64,000 nt of DNA from Woeseiaceae bacterium. Its GTDB lineage: Bacteria > Pseudomonadota > Gammaproteobacteria > Steroidobacterales > Woeseiaceae. The translations under genes and the position numbers were made by a program. Each line of letters opens with the position of its first letter. Position 1 is the stretch's first letter. The stretch lies in contig JAHEFE010000008.1 of the NCBI GenBank assembly GCA_024640365.1, forward strand, positions 1 through 64,000, read 5' to 3'. The notes under the pieces are model-generated. The model was not told the origin of the DNA. It saw only the letters and a program-made list of their open reading frames with translations, and ran no database searches. Of the stretch, positions 46,321 to 60,448 are shown one piece after another.

Positions 46321-46983
46321 TTAGTTATCTTTAACTAACGGTACGAAACTTACGAGCCCCAATGACATTTGTTCAAAATGTTCATCCTTGCGCTCAATCA
46401 GCATCAACTCCTGACGCCCGCTCGGCCCAACCGGAATAATCATGCGACCACCGGGGGCAAGTTGCTCAAGTAATTTCTCCGGCAATTCCGTCGCAGCGGC
46501 TGCCACGATAATAGCGTCGTAAGGCCCATACTTGCGCCAGCCTTCCCAGCCATCTCCCAAATGAAATTTGACGTTGTAAATATCGAGGTCACGAAGTCTC
46601 TGCCGCGTTTTCTTGAGCAAGGCGGAGATTCGTTCAACACTGAATATTTCCTTGACGAGTGGAGCAAGCACTGCTGTCTGATAGCCACAACCTGTACCTA
46701 TTTCGAGGATCTTTTTTCCCGCAAAGCCGTTCAACAACGCTTCCGTCATGCGGGCTACAACAAAGGGCTGACTAATCGTCTGACCCATGCCGATGGGCAA
46801 AGCCGTATCTTCGTAAGCACGGCTGGCAAGAGCCTCATCAACGAACAAGTGCCGCGGGACGTTGCGAATTTGATTCAATACGTCCAAATTCCTTATGCCC
46901 TGCTCATGCAACCTCGCCACCAGGCGATCGCGGGTGCGGGCCGATGTCATACCAATTCCCTGTATTCCTTGCTGCGACACCAT
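46321..46983 (-). CDS. pcm: Protein-L-isoaspartate O-methyltransferase
   Basis: 220 residues. Repairs isoaspartyl residues with SAM. Motifs: [25 protein letters not shown]-binding [16 protein letters not shown], and [24 protein letters not shown]. The start ATG 46983 shares one base with the surE stop (TAATG), so the pair is coupled; a start 5 codons up or at internal ATG 46950 is less likely. Confidence 0.95.
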   Translation of the reverse strand: MVSQQGIQGIGMTSARTRDRLVARLHEQGIRNLDVLNQIRNVPRHLFVDEALASRAYEDTALPIGMGQTISQPFVVARMTEALLNGFAGKKILEIGTGCGYQTAVLAPLVKEIFSVERISALLKKTRQRLRDLDIYNVKFHLGDGWEGWRKYGPYDAIIVAAAATELPEKLLEQLAPGGRMIIPVGPSGRQELMLIERKDEHFEQMSLGLVSFVPLVKDN

Positions 46984-47726
46984 TATTTTCGTAACCACAT
47001 ATCGAGTCGGGATAACGCCTCATGTCTGGTGAGGTCAACCTTCAAAGGTGACACGGATGCCATCCCCTGCTTTATTGCGTAAAAATCTGTGCCCTCTCCT
47101 GCATCCTGTCCCGGCCCTGCCGGGCCTATCCAGTATATCGTTTGCCGCTGTGGATCCTCTGTTTTGACCAATGGCTCCGAGCGATGCCGAAAGCCTAAAC
47201 GCGCTGCAGCGACGCCTTTAATCTGATCCAGGGGCAAATCCGGCACATTCACGTTGAGGATAACGTCGGGTGGCAACGGGTCTCGCTCAAGTCGCCGCAC
47301 GATATCGCACGCAATGCTCGCGGCTGTTTCAAAATGAGTCGCCTGATGACCAACTAAAGATACAGCAATCGCGGGCAACCCGAGAAAACGTCCCTCCATC
47401 GCCGCGGCAACGGTACCTGAGTAAATAACATCATCCCCGAGATTCGCCCCGTGATTTATTCCTGCGACGACGATATCAGGGTCATAATCAAGGAACCCTG
47501 ACAAGGCCATATGCACGCAATCAGATGGCGTTCCATTTACAAAATAACGATTTTCGGCCGCCTGCGTAATTCGCAGCGGCGACTGCAAAGTCAGCGAATT
47601 ACTGGCTGCACTGCGATTACGATCTGGGGCAATAACAACAACCTCGGCGAATTCGGACAGCGCTTTGGCCAGCACCCTAATTCCAGTTGCCAGATACCCA
47701 TCGTCATTACTGACTAAAATTTTCAT
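46983..47726 (-). CDS. surE: 5'/3'-nucleotidase SurE
   Basis: 247 residues from ATG 47726, where the family signature [16 protein letters not shown] begins; the frame continues 12 codons further. Metal ligands D8 and D9, the Asn/Ser tract [16 protein letters not shown], and [26 protein letters not shown] are conserved. Survival-related nucleotidase next to pcm and rpoS, the classical cluster. Confidence 0.96.
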   Translation of the reverse strand: MKILVSNDDGYLATGIRVLAKALSEFAEVVVIAPDRNRSAASNSLTLQSPLRITQAAENRYFVNGTPSDCVHMALSGFLDYDPDIVVAGINHGANLGDDVIYSGTVAAAMEGRFLGLPAIAVSLVGHQATHFETAASIACDIVRRLERDPLPPDVILNVNVPDLPLDQIKGVAAARLGFRHRSEPLVKTEDPQRQTIYWIGPAGPGQDAGEGTDFYAIKQGMASVSPLKVDLTRHEALSRLDMWLRK

Positions 47727-47743
47727 GATTCTCGACGACTGAA

Positions 47744-47772
47744 TTGGCTGTAAAGATTGCAATCACTATACT
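47744..47772 (+). promoter_or_regulatory. Sigma-70 promoter candidate for the smr gene
   Basis: TTGGCT (47744-47749, four of six) and TATACT (47767-47772, five of six) are separated by exactly 17 bases. Transcription would begin near 47779, about 37 bases before the ATG. It lies in the divergent gap facing surE. Confidence 0.5.
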
Positions 47773-47815
47773 CAATGTTCTCAACTGACCATAGCCCAAA
47801 TCTGGTAATTCTCGA

Positions 47816-48406
47816 ATGGCAAAACGCAGGCTCATAAAAAACAGTTCTCGCAAGTCGCAGCGCACACCTGAGCCTCACCGCGTAAGCGCCGACGAAGCCA
47901 GCCTGTTTCGCGAAGCATTTGCGGATATCAAGCCGTTGAATTTCGACCAGATAGACCCGCAAATAGCCAAGACCAAGCCAGTTGCTCGATTCCGCATCGA
48001 AGATGAAAAAAATGTCCTGGCAGAAAGTCTGCAAGGACATATCGACGAAACAGAGCTCAATTCAGGGGATTACCTGCGTTTTCAACGACATTCAGTCAGT
48101 CGCCAGGTCTTCCGTAAGCTTGCACGAGGTGGCTACAGCGTCCAGGCAGAGACTGATTTACACGGACTGACTGCAGTTCAGGCTCTCGAATTGCTGGGCA
48201 CCTTCATGCACGACTGCCAAAGGCGCAGCTATACCTGCGTCCGAATCATTCACGGTAAAGGCCTTGGTTCAGGCCCCAACGGCCCAGTATTGAAACGCAA
48301 ACTGGACAGCTGGCTGCGGAAGATGAAGCACGTGCTCGCTTTCAGTTCAGCTACCCAGGTCGATGGTGGCACCGGCGCCGTTTACGTTCTGCTGCGCAAA
48401 CCGTAG
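47816..48406 (+). CDS. smrA: Smr-domain endonuclease-like protein
   Basis: 196 residues. A basic, probably disordered N-terminus (RRLIKNSSRKSQR) and a C-terminal Smr domain with DLHG (114-117) and HGKG (146-149, in RIIHGKGLGSG), the two family motifs. Stand-alone Smr proteins are nicking endonucleases or RNases; bacterial SmrB cuts mRNA at collided ribosomes. Its stop abuts the truD stop (48406/48407). It is the only plus-strand gene from here to the right edge, and splits truD from surE. Confidence 0.88.
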   Translation: MAKRRLIKNSSRKSQRTPEPHRVSADEASLFREAFADIKPLNFDQIDPQIAKTKPVARFRIEDEKNVLAESLQGHIDETELNSGDYLRFQRHSVSRQVFRKLARGGYSVQAETDLHGLTAVQALELLGTFMHDCQRRSYTCVRIIHGKGLGSGPNGPVLKRKLDSWLRKMKHVLAFSSATQVDGGTGAVYVLLRKP

Positions 48407-49459
48407 TTAGCGATTGGCGTGCTGACTGCCGTCAATGTAGTCGGCAATTTCTCGCAAGACCGACGTAGCAAAACTGCCGCGCACGAGAAAAAATTGCAGC
48501 CATACGGCTTCATCGACAAATTCCCAACTGAAATCCCGCAGCGCGAGGCGCACGGCGCGGCGCGACATATCAACACCCTTCGCCACCAGGCCATCGGCCA
48601 GGTTCTGGTGCTGGGCGACTACGCTTCTCTCCACAGCAGCAACCTGCTGGTCACTCAGTAATTCGCCGCGACCCCACATACAGGCGCTGGGGTGAATATC
48701 CATTTCGGCACAACGACGCCTCAATACATCGTCAACGCCAGTGACTTTAAAGATGCTGCCGCTACCGTCTAGGTTAGCGCAATCACCGGGAAGGAGTTGA
48801 TTCCAGGTACCAGCCAGAACTCGCGCAGCGACAATATCATTGAACAAGAAGGACCGCGCCGCGGATAACGCCAAACTACGCACCGGCTTTGCCAGCCGCT
48901 TTCCGGCAAACAACTCTGCCGCACTTTGCAAATTACTACAGCCATGACCAAAGCGCTGTTCACCAAAATAATTGGGCACACCCAATACAGCGATCGTCTT
49001 AAGTTGCTGATCGATATGACTGTGGTCATCACCAATCTTGCGCAGACAAATGCGAAAATGGTTTCCGGTGTGGGCGCCGCGTCGCAACTTTCTGCTATGG
49101 CGGATCTGTTCGACGATGTTGACGCCGTCGGCAGAAAAACCACTCCAGTCAATTTGGTTTTTACGCTGAGAGTGGATGCTGAACCATTGGCGAGTCACTG
49201 CGTTTCGATCCTTCAGCCCCGAATAACTAATATCGGCAGCACGCAGGCCGGAATAAGCTGCCAGCTGGCGGGCGACCCAGTTGGTGTTGGCCCCATTCTT
49301 CTCTATCAGCAGGTAAAGGTGCTCGCCCTCTCCGCTCAACTCATAACCGAGTTGCTCGGTTACCTGAAAATCGCTGTTTGAGGTGCGAATTTCAGCCGTA
49401 GATGAAGGCATGCCGTGGGCGCGCGGCCAATCCGGCAGCTGAGTATAGATGGTGGACAT
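48407..49459 (-). CDS. truD: tRNA pseudouridine-13 synthase
   Basis: 350 residues. Forms pseudouridine 13 in tRNA-Glu. The catalytic aspartate is D84 in YSGLKDRNAVTRQWFS; NYFGEQRFGHGCSNL and RSFLFNDIVAARV are further TruD signatures. It follows ftsB by 25 bp. In E. coli and Pseudomonas ispD and ispF lie between ftsB and truD; they are missing here. Confidence 0.95.
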   Translation of the reverse strand: MSTIYTQLPDWPRAHGMPSSTAEIRTSNSDFQVTEQLGYELSGEGEHLYLLIEKNGANTNWVARQLAAYSGLRAADISYSGLKDRNAVTRQWFSIHSQRKNQIDWSGFSADGVNIVEQIRHSRKLRRGAHTGNHFRICLRKIGDDHSHIDQQLKTIAVLGVPNYFGEQRFGHGCSNLQSAAELFAGKRLAKPVRSLALSAARSFLFNDIVAARVLAGTWNQLLPGDCANLDGSGSIFKVTGVDDVLRRRCAEMDIHPSACMWGRGELLSDQQVAAVERSVVAQHQNLADGLVAKGVDMSRRAVRLALRDFSWEFVDEAVWLQFFLVRGSFATSVLREIADYIDGSQHANR

Positions 49460-49484
49460 TATGGAGGATGTTTAACGGATTGGA

Positions 49485-49769
49485 TCAATCAGAAGCGGAC
49501 GAAGGAACCACCTGAAAGAAGGTTTCTCGCTTGCCAATCATTCCCAGATCAGTTCTGGCGCGCTCTTCTGCAGCGTCATGCCCTTGCTTGAGGTTTTTGA
49601 CCTCGGCCTCGAGCGCCGCGTTCCGCAAGCGCAGTTGTTCATTTTCCTGGAGTTGCTCGCTGACCGCATCACGCAGGTCTCGGGTCTTGCGATAACCACC
49701 CTCGGATAACCAGAGAGGCCCCTGTAAAGCCAGAGCCAGAATCCCCAATATCAAGAGCAATGCGCGCAT
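49485..49769 (-). CDS. ftsB: Cell division protein FtsB
   Basis: 94 residues. One membrane helix at the very N-terminus (ALLLILGILALALQGPLWL), a periplasmic coiled coil (about 30-66, LRDAVSEQLQENEQLRLRNAALEAEVKNL) and the conserved end EERARTDLGMIGKRETFFQV. Forms the FtsQLB complex that controls septal wall synthesis. It lies 29 bp after eno. Confidence 0.93.
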   Translation of the reverse strand: MRALLLILGILALALQGPLWLSEGGYRKTRDLRDAVSEQLQENEQLRLRNAALEAEVKNLKQGHDAAEERARTDLGMIGKRETFFQVVPSSASD

Positions 49770-49798
49770 TAAATTCCCTGAGCCTCAGATTGCAATCG

Positions 49799-53816
<4,018 letters not shown>

Positions 53817-55154
53817 TCAAGTCAGGCAGGGACTATCATTCCACTCCACTGCGTAGCCCTTTTCAGCACTGTGCTCCGCAGCGATCCATAAATCGCCAAC
53901 GGCCACAAGATTGTTGCCTGCGTACAATAGTGGAATTCTCTCGCGCATCCACGGCACTACTGCCGTTTGCTGCAGTAATTTCTTGAGCTTATGGGTGCAG
54001 TCGTGACCGATTGGGCAAATTTCTTCGCCACCGTGACGGAAACGAATCTCAAGACCCTCGCCCAGTAACGCTGGATCAATTCCCCGCGCGGCAGTGTTCC
54101 GCAAGCGCAATTCGCCGAGCCCCTCGCCCAACGCTATCGGCGTACCGAAGCCATCAAGGCGCTGCGGCAATGAATCCGGCACAACGGGCACTCCAGCCAT
54201 CACATACAAGTGGTCTCTGTAACGACGAACCTCGCCTGCTGACCACCGCACCAGCGGTTGAGCATCCTCGCGCGCCGGAATAAGTTCACTGATTACGCGC
54301 TGGAGAACGCTCGCGGATGGCAGCGCGAGGCCGCACAAACGCATAGCGTGCCTGAGAACGTTTCTTTGCCGCGCAACAGGTAATGCCATGAGCGGCCTGA
54401 TGCGCAGGCGATCTGGACTACCAAGACCCAGCAAATCAACTTCCGCAAGAGCTTGTAAAAGCTCATTGGCCTCTCCCGCCAACGAGGCGCTGCGACCCAA
54501 GCGTGTCGCCAACCCAGGCCAGCGCTCAGCCAACTGCGGCATTAGATTCTGCCGTAAATAATTGCGATCAAATCGAGTATCCAGATTTGAGGGATCGTCA
54601 ATCCAAACGAGTTCATGTTCCAGTGCATACGCGACAATCTCGTCTCCCGAGACACCGAGCAACGGCCTTACGAGACTCCCTCTGCCAAATTTCTGCATTA
54701 CGCCAATGCCGGCAATACCAGCCGGCCCACTACCGCGCATCAGGTTCAGCAATAAAGTTTCGGCCTGATCGTCCTCGTGATGCGCGCTTAACAACCAATC
54801 GCCGTCAGCCACTATGGAACGCATCACCGCATAGCGCGCATCTCGAGCGGCTGCCTCGACGCTTTCCCCGTCATCGACGGGAACCGTTACCGAATGCGCC
54901 ACAAACGGAACGTCGCAGTCTGCAGCAAACTTTGCACAATGCGCTTGCCAGGCGTCCGACTCGGCATACAGGTGATGATTGATATGTACCGCCAACAGTT
55001 CACGGCCGTGTTTAGGTCGGGTGCTGGCAAGCGCATGCAAAAGTACGGTTGAATCAACTCCGCCGCTGTAAGCAATAACTATACGCGCGGGGCCTACTCC
55101 GCCGGCTTGCAGGGATTTCAGATGCTGCAGGAGATCTTTCGATTCAAACGTCAT
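53817..55154 (-). CDS. tilS: tRNA(Ile)-lysidine synthase
   Basis: 445 residues. Modifies C34 of the AUA-reading tRNA-Ile to lysidine. The PP-loop SGGVDS (30-35) and HHEDDQAETLLLNLMRGSGPAGIAGI are diagnostic, followed by the TilS substrate-binding domains (ERWPGLATRLGRSA, and C-terminal EEICPIGHDCTHKLKKLLQQ). It lies 77 bp after accA. Confidence 0.95.
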   Translation of the reverse strand: MTFESKDLLQHLKSLQAGGVGPARIVIAYSGGVDSTVLLHALASTRPKHGRELLAVHINHHLYAESDAWQAHCAKFAADCDVPFVAHSVTVPVDDGESVEAAARDARYAVMRSIVADGDWLLSAHHEDDQAETLLLNLMRGSGPAGIAGIGVMQKFGRGSLVRPLLGVSGDEIVAYALEHELVWIDDPSNLDTRFDRNYLRQNLMPQLAERWPGLATRLGRSASLAGEANELLQALAEVDLLGLGSPDRLRIRPLMALPVARQRNVLRHAMRLCGLALPSASVLQRVISELIPAREDAQPLVRWSAGEVRRYRDHLYVMAGVPVVPDSLPQRLDGFGTPIALGEGLGELRLRNTAARGIDPALLGEGLEIRFRHGGEEICPIGHDCTHKLKKLLQQTAVVPWMRERIPLLYAGNNLVAVGDLWIAAEHSAEKGYAVEWNDSPCLT

Positions 55155-55231
55155 GACACGGATACACCACAGGATAGTCCCAGTGGCAGGTCAGATAGCC
55201 TTTGATAACTGCGCGGCGCGCATGCGCAGGA

Positions 55232-56191
55232 TCAAGATTCCCGAAAAACGCCAAAACTGTCCAGCCGTTTTTGTCTCTGCTCAAGAAGCTCATCAATCGA
55301 TAATCGATCAAGCTCATCAAGGTGCTTTAACAGCGCGTTCCGCATAATTTCAGCGGCTCCCGCGGGATCGCGGTGTGCGGCACCCAGCGGTTCCGGCAGA
55401 ATATCGTCGATCAATTTAAAATCACTCAGACTTTGCGCCGTGATCCGCATCGCTTCAGCAGCGTCCTGCGCCTTATCAGCGCTCATCCAGAGAATTGACG
55501 CACAGCCTTCCGGGGAAATGACCGAATAGACACTGTACTGCAACATCAAAACTCGATCGCCAACGCCAATAGCAAGCGCTCCGCCAGAGCCACCCTCGCC
55601 CACCACAACACAGATGACGGGTGTACGTAGTGTCGCCATCATATATAGACTACGCGCGATCGCCTCGCTCTGACCGCGCTCTTCTGCACCGACACCCGGA
55701 TATGCTCCAGGGGTATCGATTAGTGTCACGATAGGCAAGGAAAATTTCTCGGCCATTTTCATCAGCCGTTGCGCTTTGCGATACCCTTCCGGTTTCGGCA
55801 TTCCGTAATTGCGGCGCACCCGCTCTTTCGTATCACGGCCTTTCTGCTGACCGATAAACATGATCACACGACCGTTCATCCGACCGATCCCGCCGATAAT
55901 GGCATCATCGTCAGCGTACATGCGGTCACCGTGCAGCTCCTGAAAATCAGGCGCGAGAATTTCCAGATAATCAGCGGTGTAGGGACGCATTGGATGGCGA
56001 GCGACCTGGGCGACTTGCCAGGGCGTTAGTTTCGAGAAAATGCTCTTGGTAAGCGATTCACTCTTGCTCTTTAGCCGAGCGACTTCTTCATTAATATTAA
56101 TTTCAGAATCGCTACTGACATAACGAAGCTCATCGATTTTTGCTTCGAGCTCCGCAATCGGTTGTTCAAAATCAAGAAAATTGAGATCCAT
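55232..56191 (-). CDS. accA: Acetyl-CoA carboxylase carboxyltransferase subunit alpha
   Basis: 319 residues from ATG 56191, the same length and start ([19 protein letters not shown]) as the enteric protein; the frame opens at a TTG 5 codons earlier. With AccD it forms malonyl-CoA. Motifs: [47 protein letters not shown] and [17 protein letters not shown]. It lies 67 bp after dnaE. Confidence 0.98.
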   Translation of the reverse strand: MDLNFLDFEQPIAELEAKIDELRYVSSDSEININEEVARLKSKSESLTKSIFSKLTPWQVAQVARHPMRPYTADYLEILAPDFQELHGDRMYADDDAIIGGIGRMNGRVIMFIGQQKGRDTKERVRRNYGMPKPEGYRKAQRLMKMAEKFSLPIVTLIDTPGAYPGVGAEERGQSEAIARSLYMMATLRTPVICVVVGEGGSGGALAIGVGDRVLMLQYSVYSVISPEGCASILWMSADKAQDAAEAMRITAQSLSDFKLIDDILPEPLGAAHRDPAGAAEIMRNALLKHLDELDRLSIDELLEQRQKRLDSFGVFRES

Positions 56192-56258
56192 ATCGACTAT
56201 CTTCAATCTGCGTAAAATGATACTACGAGGAGCGTGGCCGCCCGCTTAATACAGAACT

Positions 56259-59200
56259 CTACATCATTTCCCGAGATGGTGTGTACAGAAGTCTTACGCT
56301 ATTTCGACCCAAAACCTCCGCAAGCTTGTCCCGCAGCTCACGACTCGGCCGTACCTTCCATTCAGGGCCGAGATTCAGGCGCCCTGCCGCGCTCTGCCCG
56401 GTATATTGAACCGAGACGCTGCAGCGCCCCTCTCGAAACGGCAACAGCACATCACGTAACTGATGTAATACGTGCTCCCCCTGGCCATTTGTCGCCAACT
56501 TGATAACCAGGCCTTGAGCGCGACTTTCGATCACGCGATCAATATGAACGACATTTTTCGCATTCTGGCGCCAGCCACCAATAAAATCGTCATAGCGCAA
56601 CGCACCCGTGACAACGACAATTTCATCCTTGACCAGTAAATGCCGAAACTCCTGAAACGCTTCACTGAATAGACTGACCTCGAGGCGACCGGTGTCATCA
56701 TCCAATACCACCGTAAATCGGTTGCCACGCTTGCGTACGTCAGTAATCAAGCCTGCCACGGTAACTTCACGACGGCCCTGGTTATAACTTCTCTCGCCAT
56801 CGCTGCTGATTGGCGCTGGCTCAGCACTTATCTCGGCTAATGCGCCGTCGACAAAAAAGCGTGCGTCATATCGAACCGCATCAAAAGGATGCCCTGTAAG
56901 ATACAGCCCAAGTGCTTCCTTTTCATTACTGAGCAATACATTCTCGTTCCATTCCAGTAATTGCTCTGGCTCACTATCGGGAGTAGTGGGCGCTGCAGGT
57001 GCCAGCCCAAACATGTCATCTTGCCCCGCCGCCGCGGCTCGCGCTTGTTGCTCAGCAGCTTTCAGCGCATTCGGTAACTGCTCCATCAGACTGCGACGAT
57101 TAACGCCGAACTCATCCATTGCGCCGGACTTGATCAAGGCTTCAATCGTACGACGATTAACCCTGTCATGATCAATACGGCGACAAAACTCGCGCAGCGA
57201 TTTAAACGGCGCCGACTTTTCCCGCTCTTCAATAATGCTTTCGACCGCTGCACGTCCGACGCCTTTTATAGCACCTAATCCATAAAGGATTGACTTCTCA
57301 CCAGCCACACTAAAATGATAGGCAGAGCGATTACAGCTTGGCGCCAGCAACTCTATTCCCAACTGCCGGCAGTCGTCTTTTACGACAACCAGTCGATCTG
57401 TACTGTCCATATCCGCGCTCATTACCGCCGCAATAAAAGCGGCCGGGTAATGCGCCTTGAGATAGGCGGTCTGGTAGGACAACAACGCATACGCAGCGGA
57501 ATGTGATTTATTGAAGCCGTAACCCGCAAACTTTTCCATCAAGTCGAAGATGCGCGTGGCGTTACTTTCCTCAACGCCTCGCCTGGTCGCACCGTCAATA
57601 AATATCTGCCGTTGCTTGGCCATTTCCTCAGCTTTCTTCTTACCCATCGCTCGGCGCAAGAGATCTGCTCCACCGAGCGTATAGCCAGCCAATACCTGCG
57701 CAATCTGCATCACCTGTTCCTGGTACAGAATTACGCCATATGTTTCCTCCAATACGGGCTGCAACTCGGGATGTAAATAATCAATATTTGACTTATCAAC
57801 GTCATGTTTGCGACTGATAAAATCGTCGACCATCCCTGACTGCAGCGGACCGAGACGAAACAATGCCACCAGCGCAACCAGGTCACCGAATTGGTCGGGC
57901 CGAAGGCGCTTGATCAGGTCTTTCATGCCGCGTGATTCAAGCTGAAATACCGCCGTAGTCTGACAGGCCTGTAACAATTTGAAGGTCAACGGGTCCTGCA
58001 TCGGGATGTGGCGAATATTAAGCGGGTCATCCGACCGCGAGCTGTTAATGATTCGTACCGCCCAGTCAATTATCGTGAGCGTGCGCAGCCCCAAAAAGTC
58101 AAACTTGACCAGGCCAATCGCCTCTACGTCATCCTTGTCCAGCTGGGTGACAGTATTGACGCCACCCTCTTCACAATATAACGCTGTAAATTCTGTCAAC
58201 TGGGTAGGCGCAATTACGACGCCCCCGGCGTGCTTGCCCGCGTTCCGTACCAGACCTTCCAATGACCTGGCAAGATCAATAATGGCGCGCACTTCTTCGT
58301 CATCTTGGTACGATTGCGCAAGCTCCGGCTCCTGCTCCAGAGCTTTTTCCAGGGTCATACCAATTTCAAATGGAATCTGCTTGGCGATTCGATCGACAAA
58401 CCCGTATGGCTGATCCAGCACCCGGCCTGCATCCCGTATTACAGCCTTAGCCGCCATGGTGCCGTAGGTAATGATCTGTGACACACGCTCACGACCATAA
58501 CGGGTCGCGACGTAGTCAATTACACGATCTCGACCTTCCATACAAAAGTCGATATCGAAGTCGGGCATAGACACCCGTTCCGGATTGAGAAATCTCTCGA
58601 ACAGAAGTTTATGCTCAAGCGGATCCAGGTCAGTGATACCCAGAACATAAGCAACCAGAGAGCCGGCTCCAGACCCACGGCCTGGCCCAACTGGAATTTC
58701 ATTCACTTTGGCCCATCGAATAAAGTCCGCGACAATCAGAAAGTACCCGGGAAAACCCATCTCGCAGATAACTCTGAGTTCCGTTTGCAGCCTTTCGTTA
58801 TAAGTCTTTTCATTGAGCTTCGCGTCGCCAGGACTCGCAGCAAACACCGCCTCCAATCCACGCTGCGCTTCGGCCTCGAGAAAGCTCTCCGTTGTCTCCC
58901 CTTCCGGTACAGGAAATGCCGGCAGAAAAGATTCCCCGAGCTCGAGCTTCAGGTTACAGCGCCGGCTGATCTCGACGGTATTGGCAAGCGCCTCAGGAAT
59001 ATCTGCGAATAAGCGCGCCATTTCATCGGCATTGCGTAGGTACTGTTGTTGGGTATATGAAGATGGCCTATCTTTATCAGCCAAAGTACGACCTTCATTA
59101 ATGCAGACGCGCGCATCATGCGCATAGAAGTCATCTTCTTTCAAAAAGCGCACGTCGTTAGTAGCGACTACCGGTACACCCTTGCTGCTGGCCAATTCAA

Positions 59201-59756
59201 TAGCGTGTTGAATATAGTCTTCTTCGCCACTCTTGCCGGTGCGGCTGAGTTCTATGTAGAAACGATCGGCGAATACAGAAAGCCAGTCGTTGAGTTGCGA
59301 TTCTGCAAGGTCGGTTTTGCCTGCAATGAGAGAATGACCGATATCGCCACACGCCCCTCCCGACAGGGCAATCAGGCCCGCGCAAGACTCGGCCGTCAGC
59401 CATTCTGGTTTGACCAAAGGAGCTCCTTTCGCCTGACCTTCTATGTAACTACGCGATACGAGCTTATTAAGGTTGTGATAACCAATCACGTCTTTGCAAA
59501 GGAGCACCAGACTAGCCGGACCGGCAGAATCATCAAGCTGTGCAATCTTCAGGTCGACACCGATTATTGGCTTGACGCCTTTCTTCAGGGCCGCCCGATA
59601 AAACTTGACCATGGCAAACAAATTGCCCTGGTCAGTGATCCCGACGGCAGGCATGTTCATTTCACTGCACTGCTCCATCAATGGAGTCACGCGCACGGTC
59701 CCATCGACGATGGAATACTCGCTGTGCAAATGTAAATGAACGAAGGACGCTTTCAT
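56259..59756 (-). CDS. dnaE: DNA polymerase III subunit alpha
   Basis: 1165 residues from ATG 59756 (a GTG 6 codons up is possible). Replicative polymerase. PHP domain (FVHLHLHSEYSIVDG near the N-terminus), palm with the catalytic aspartates in MPDFDIDFCMEGRDRVIDY (about 395-413), fingers, helix-hairpin-helix, OB domain (REVTVAGLITDVRKRGNRFTVVLDD) and C-terminal tau-binding part. It sits in the usual rnhB-dnaE-accA order. Confidence 0.98.
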   Translation of the reverse strand: MKASFVHLHLHSEYSIVDGTVRVTPLMEQCSEMNMPAVGITDQGNLFAMVKFYRAALKKGVKPIIGVDLKIAQLDDSAGPASLVLLCKDVIGYHNLNKLVSRSYIEGQAKGAPLVKPEWLTAESCAGLIALSGGACGDIGHSLIAGKTDLAESQLNDWLSVFADRFYIELSRTGKSGEEDYIQHAIELASSKGVPVVATNDVRFLKEDDFYAHDARVCINEGRTLADKDRPSSYTQQQYLRNADEMARLFADIPEALANTVEISRRCNLKLELGESFLPAFPVPEGETTESFLEAEAQRGLEAVFAASPGDAKLNEKTYNERLQTELRVICEMGFPGYFLIVADFIRWAKVNEIPVGPGRGSGAGSLVAYVLGITDLDPLEHKLLFERFLNPERVSMPDFDIDFCMEGRDRVIDYVATRYGRERVSQIITYGTMAAKAVIRDAGRVLDQPYGFVDRIAKQIPFEIGMTLEKALEQEPELAQSYQDDEEVRAIIDLARSLEGLVRNAGKHAGGVVIAPTQLTEFTALYCEEGGVNTVTQLDKDDVEAIGLVKFDFLGLRTLTIIDWAVRIINSSRSDDPLNIRHIPMQDPLTFKLLQACQTTAVFQLESRGMKDLIKRLRPDQFGDLVALVALFRLGPLQSGMVDDFISRKHDVDKSNIDYLHPELQPVLEETYGVILYQEQVMQIAQVLAGYTLGGADLLRRAMGKKKAEEMAKQRQIFIDGATRRGVEESNATRIFDLMEKFAGYGFNKSHSAAYALLSYQTAYLKAHYPAAFIAAVMSADMDSTDRLVVVKDDCRQLGIELLAPSCNRSAYHFSVAGEKSILYGLGAIKGVGRAAVESIIEEREKSAPFKSLREFCRRIDHDRVNRRTIEALIKSGAMDEFGVNRRSLMEQLPNALKAAEQQARAAAAGQDDMFGLAPAAPTTPDSEPEQLLEWNENVLLSNEKEALGLYLTGHPFDAVRYDARFFVDGALAEISAEPAPISSDGERSYNQGRREVTVAGLITDVRKRGNRFTVVLDDDTGRLEVSLFSEAFQEFRHLLVKDEIVVVTGALRYDDFIGGWRQNAKNVVHIDRVIESRAQGLVIKLATNGQGEHVLHQLRDVLLPFREGRCSVSVQYTGQSAAGRLNLGPEWKVRPSRELRDKLAEVLGRNSVRLLYTPSREMM

Positions 59757-59792
59757 TACCGAAGTACTAACCACCTGTTTTACAACTGATAC

Positions 59793-60398
59793 TTACAACA
59801 ACATAGATTTTATCGGCGCAAACGATCGCCGATGCAATGCACAAGGTCCGAGTACCTGAATCTTCTCACGATGATCGGCCGTGCCATAGCCCTTGTGCTG
59901 ACTAAATCCATAACCCGGAAATATTGCGTCATATTGCACCATCATTCGGTCGCGGCACACTTTGGCCAGGATCGATGCTGCGCTAATTGCGGCCACGTAG
60001 CCGTCACCACCGATAAATGCCTCGCCTTCCAGTGACCCACTGAAAAACTCGAGGGATGGCAACCGATTACCATCGACCTGCACGCTATGTGGAATGACCC
60101 GCAAGCCGAGAATCGCACGGCGCATCGCCAACATTGTTGCCTGCAGGATATTGATCCGATCAATTTCTGCAGCATCGGCCCAGGCCACTGACCAGCAAAG
60201 CGCCCGTTCTCGTATATCAATAGCCAGACTTTCCCGTCGCGCTGCGGAGAGTTTTTTGGAATCACGCAAACCAGTAACCGGGCGGGCCACGTCAAGGATC
60301 ACCGCCGCCGCAACAACCGGGCCAGCGAGCGGACCACGGCCCGCCTCATCGATACCTGCAAGCAGGCCGTCGGTAAATAGAATTGGTGACTGCTGCAT
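59793..60398 (-). CDS. rnhB: Ribonuclease HII
   Basis: 201 residues. Cuts RNA in RNA-DNA hybrids and single ribonucleotides. [19 protein letters not shown] carries D17 and E18; [15 protein letters not shown] and [14 protein letters not shown] hold the other family positions. It lies 50 bp after lpxB and 36 bp before dnaE. Confidence 0.96.
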   Translation of the reverse strand: MQQSPILFTDGLLAGIDEAGRGPLAGPVVAAAVILDVARPVTGLRDSKKLSAARRESLAIDIRERALCWSVAWADAAEIDRINILQATMLAMRRAILGLRVIPHSVQVDGNRLPSLEFFSGSLEGEAFIGGDGYVAAISAASILAKVCRDRMMVQYDAIFPGYGFSQHKGYGTADHREKIQVLGPCALHRRSFAPIKSMLL

Positions 60399-60448
60399 TG
60401 ACTACCCAGACTGGCCCGCTGGACAGCCCAACATTGAATATCCCGGGG

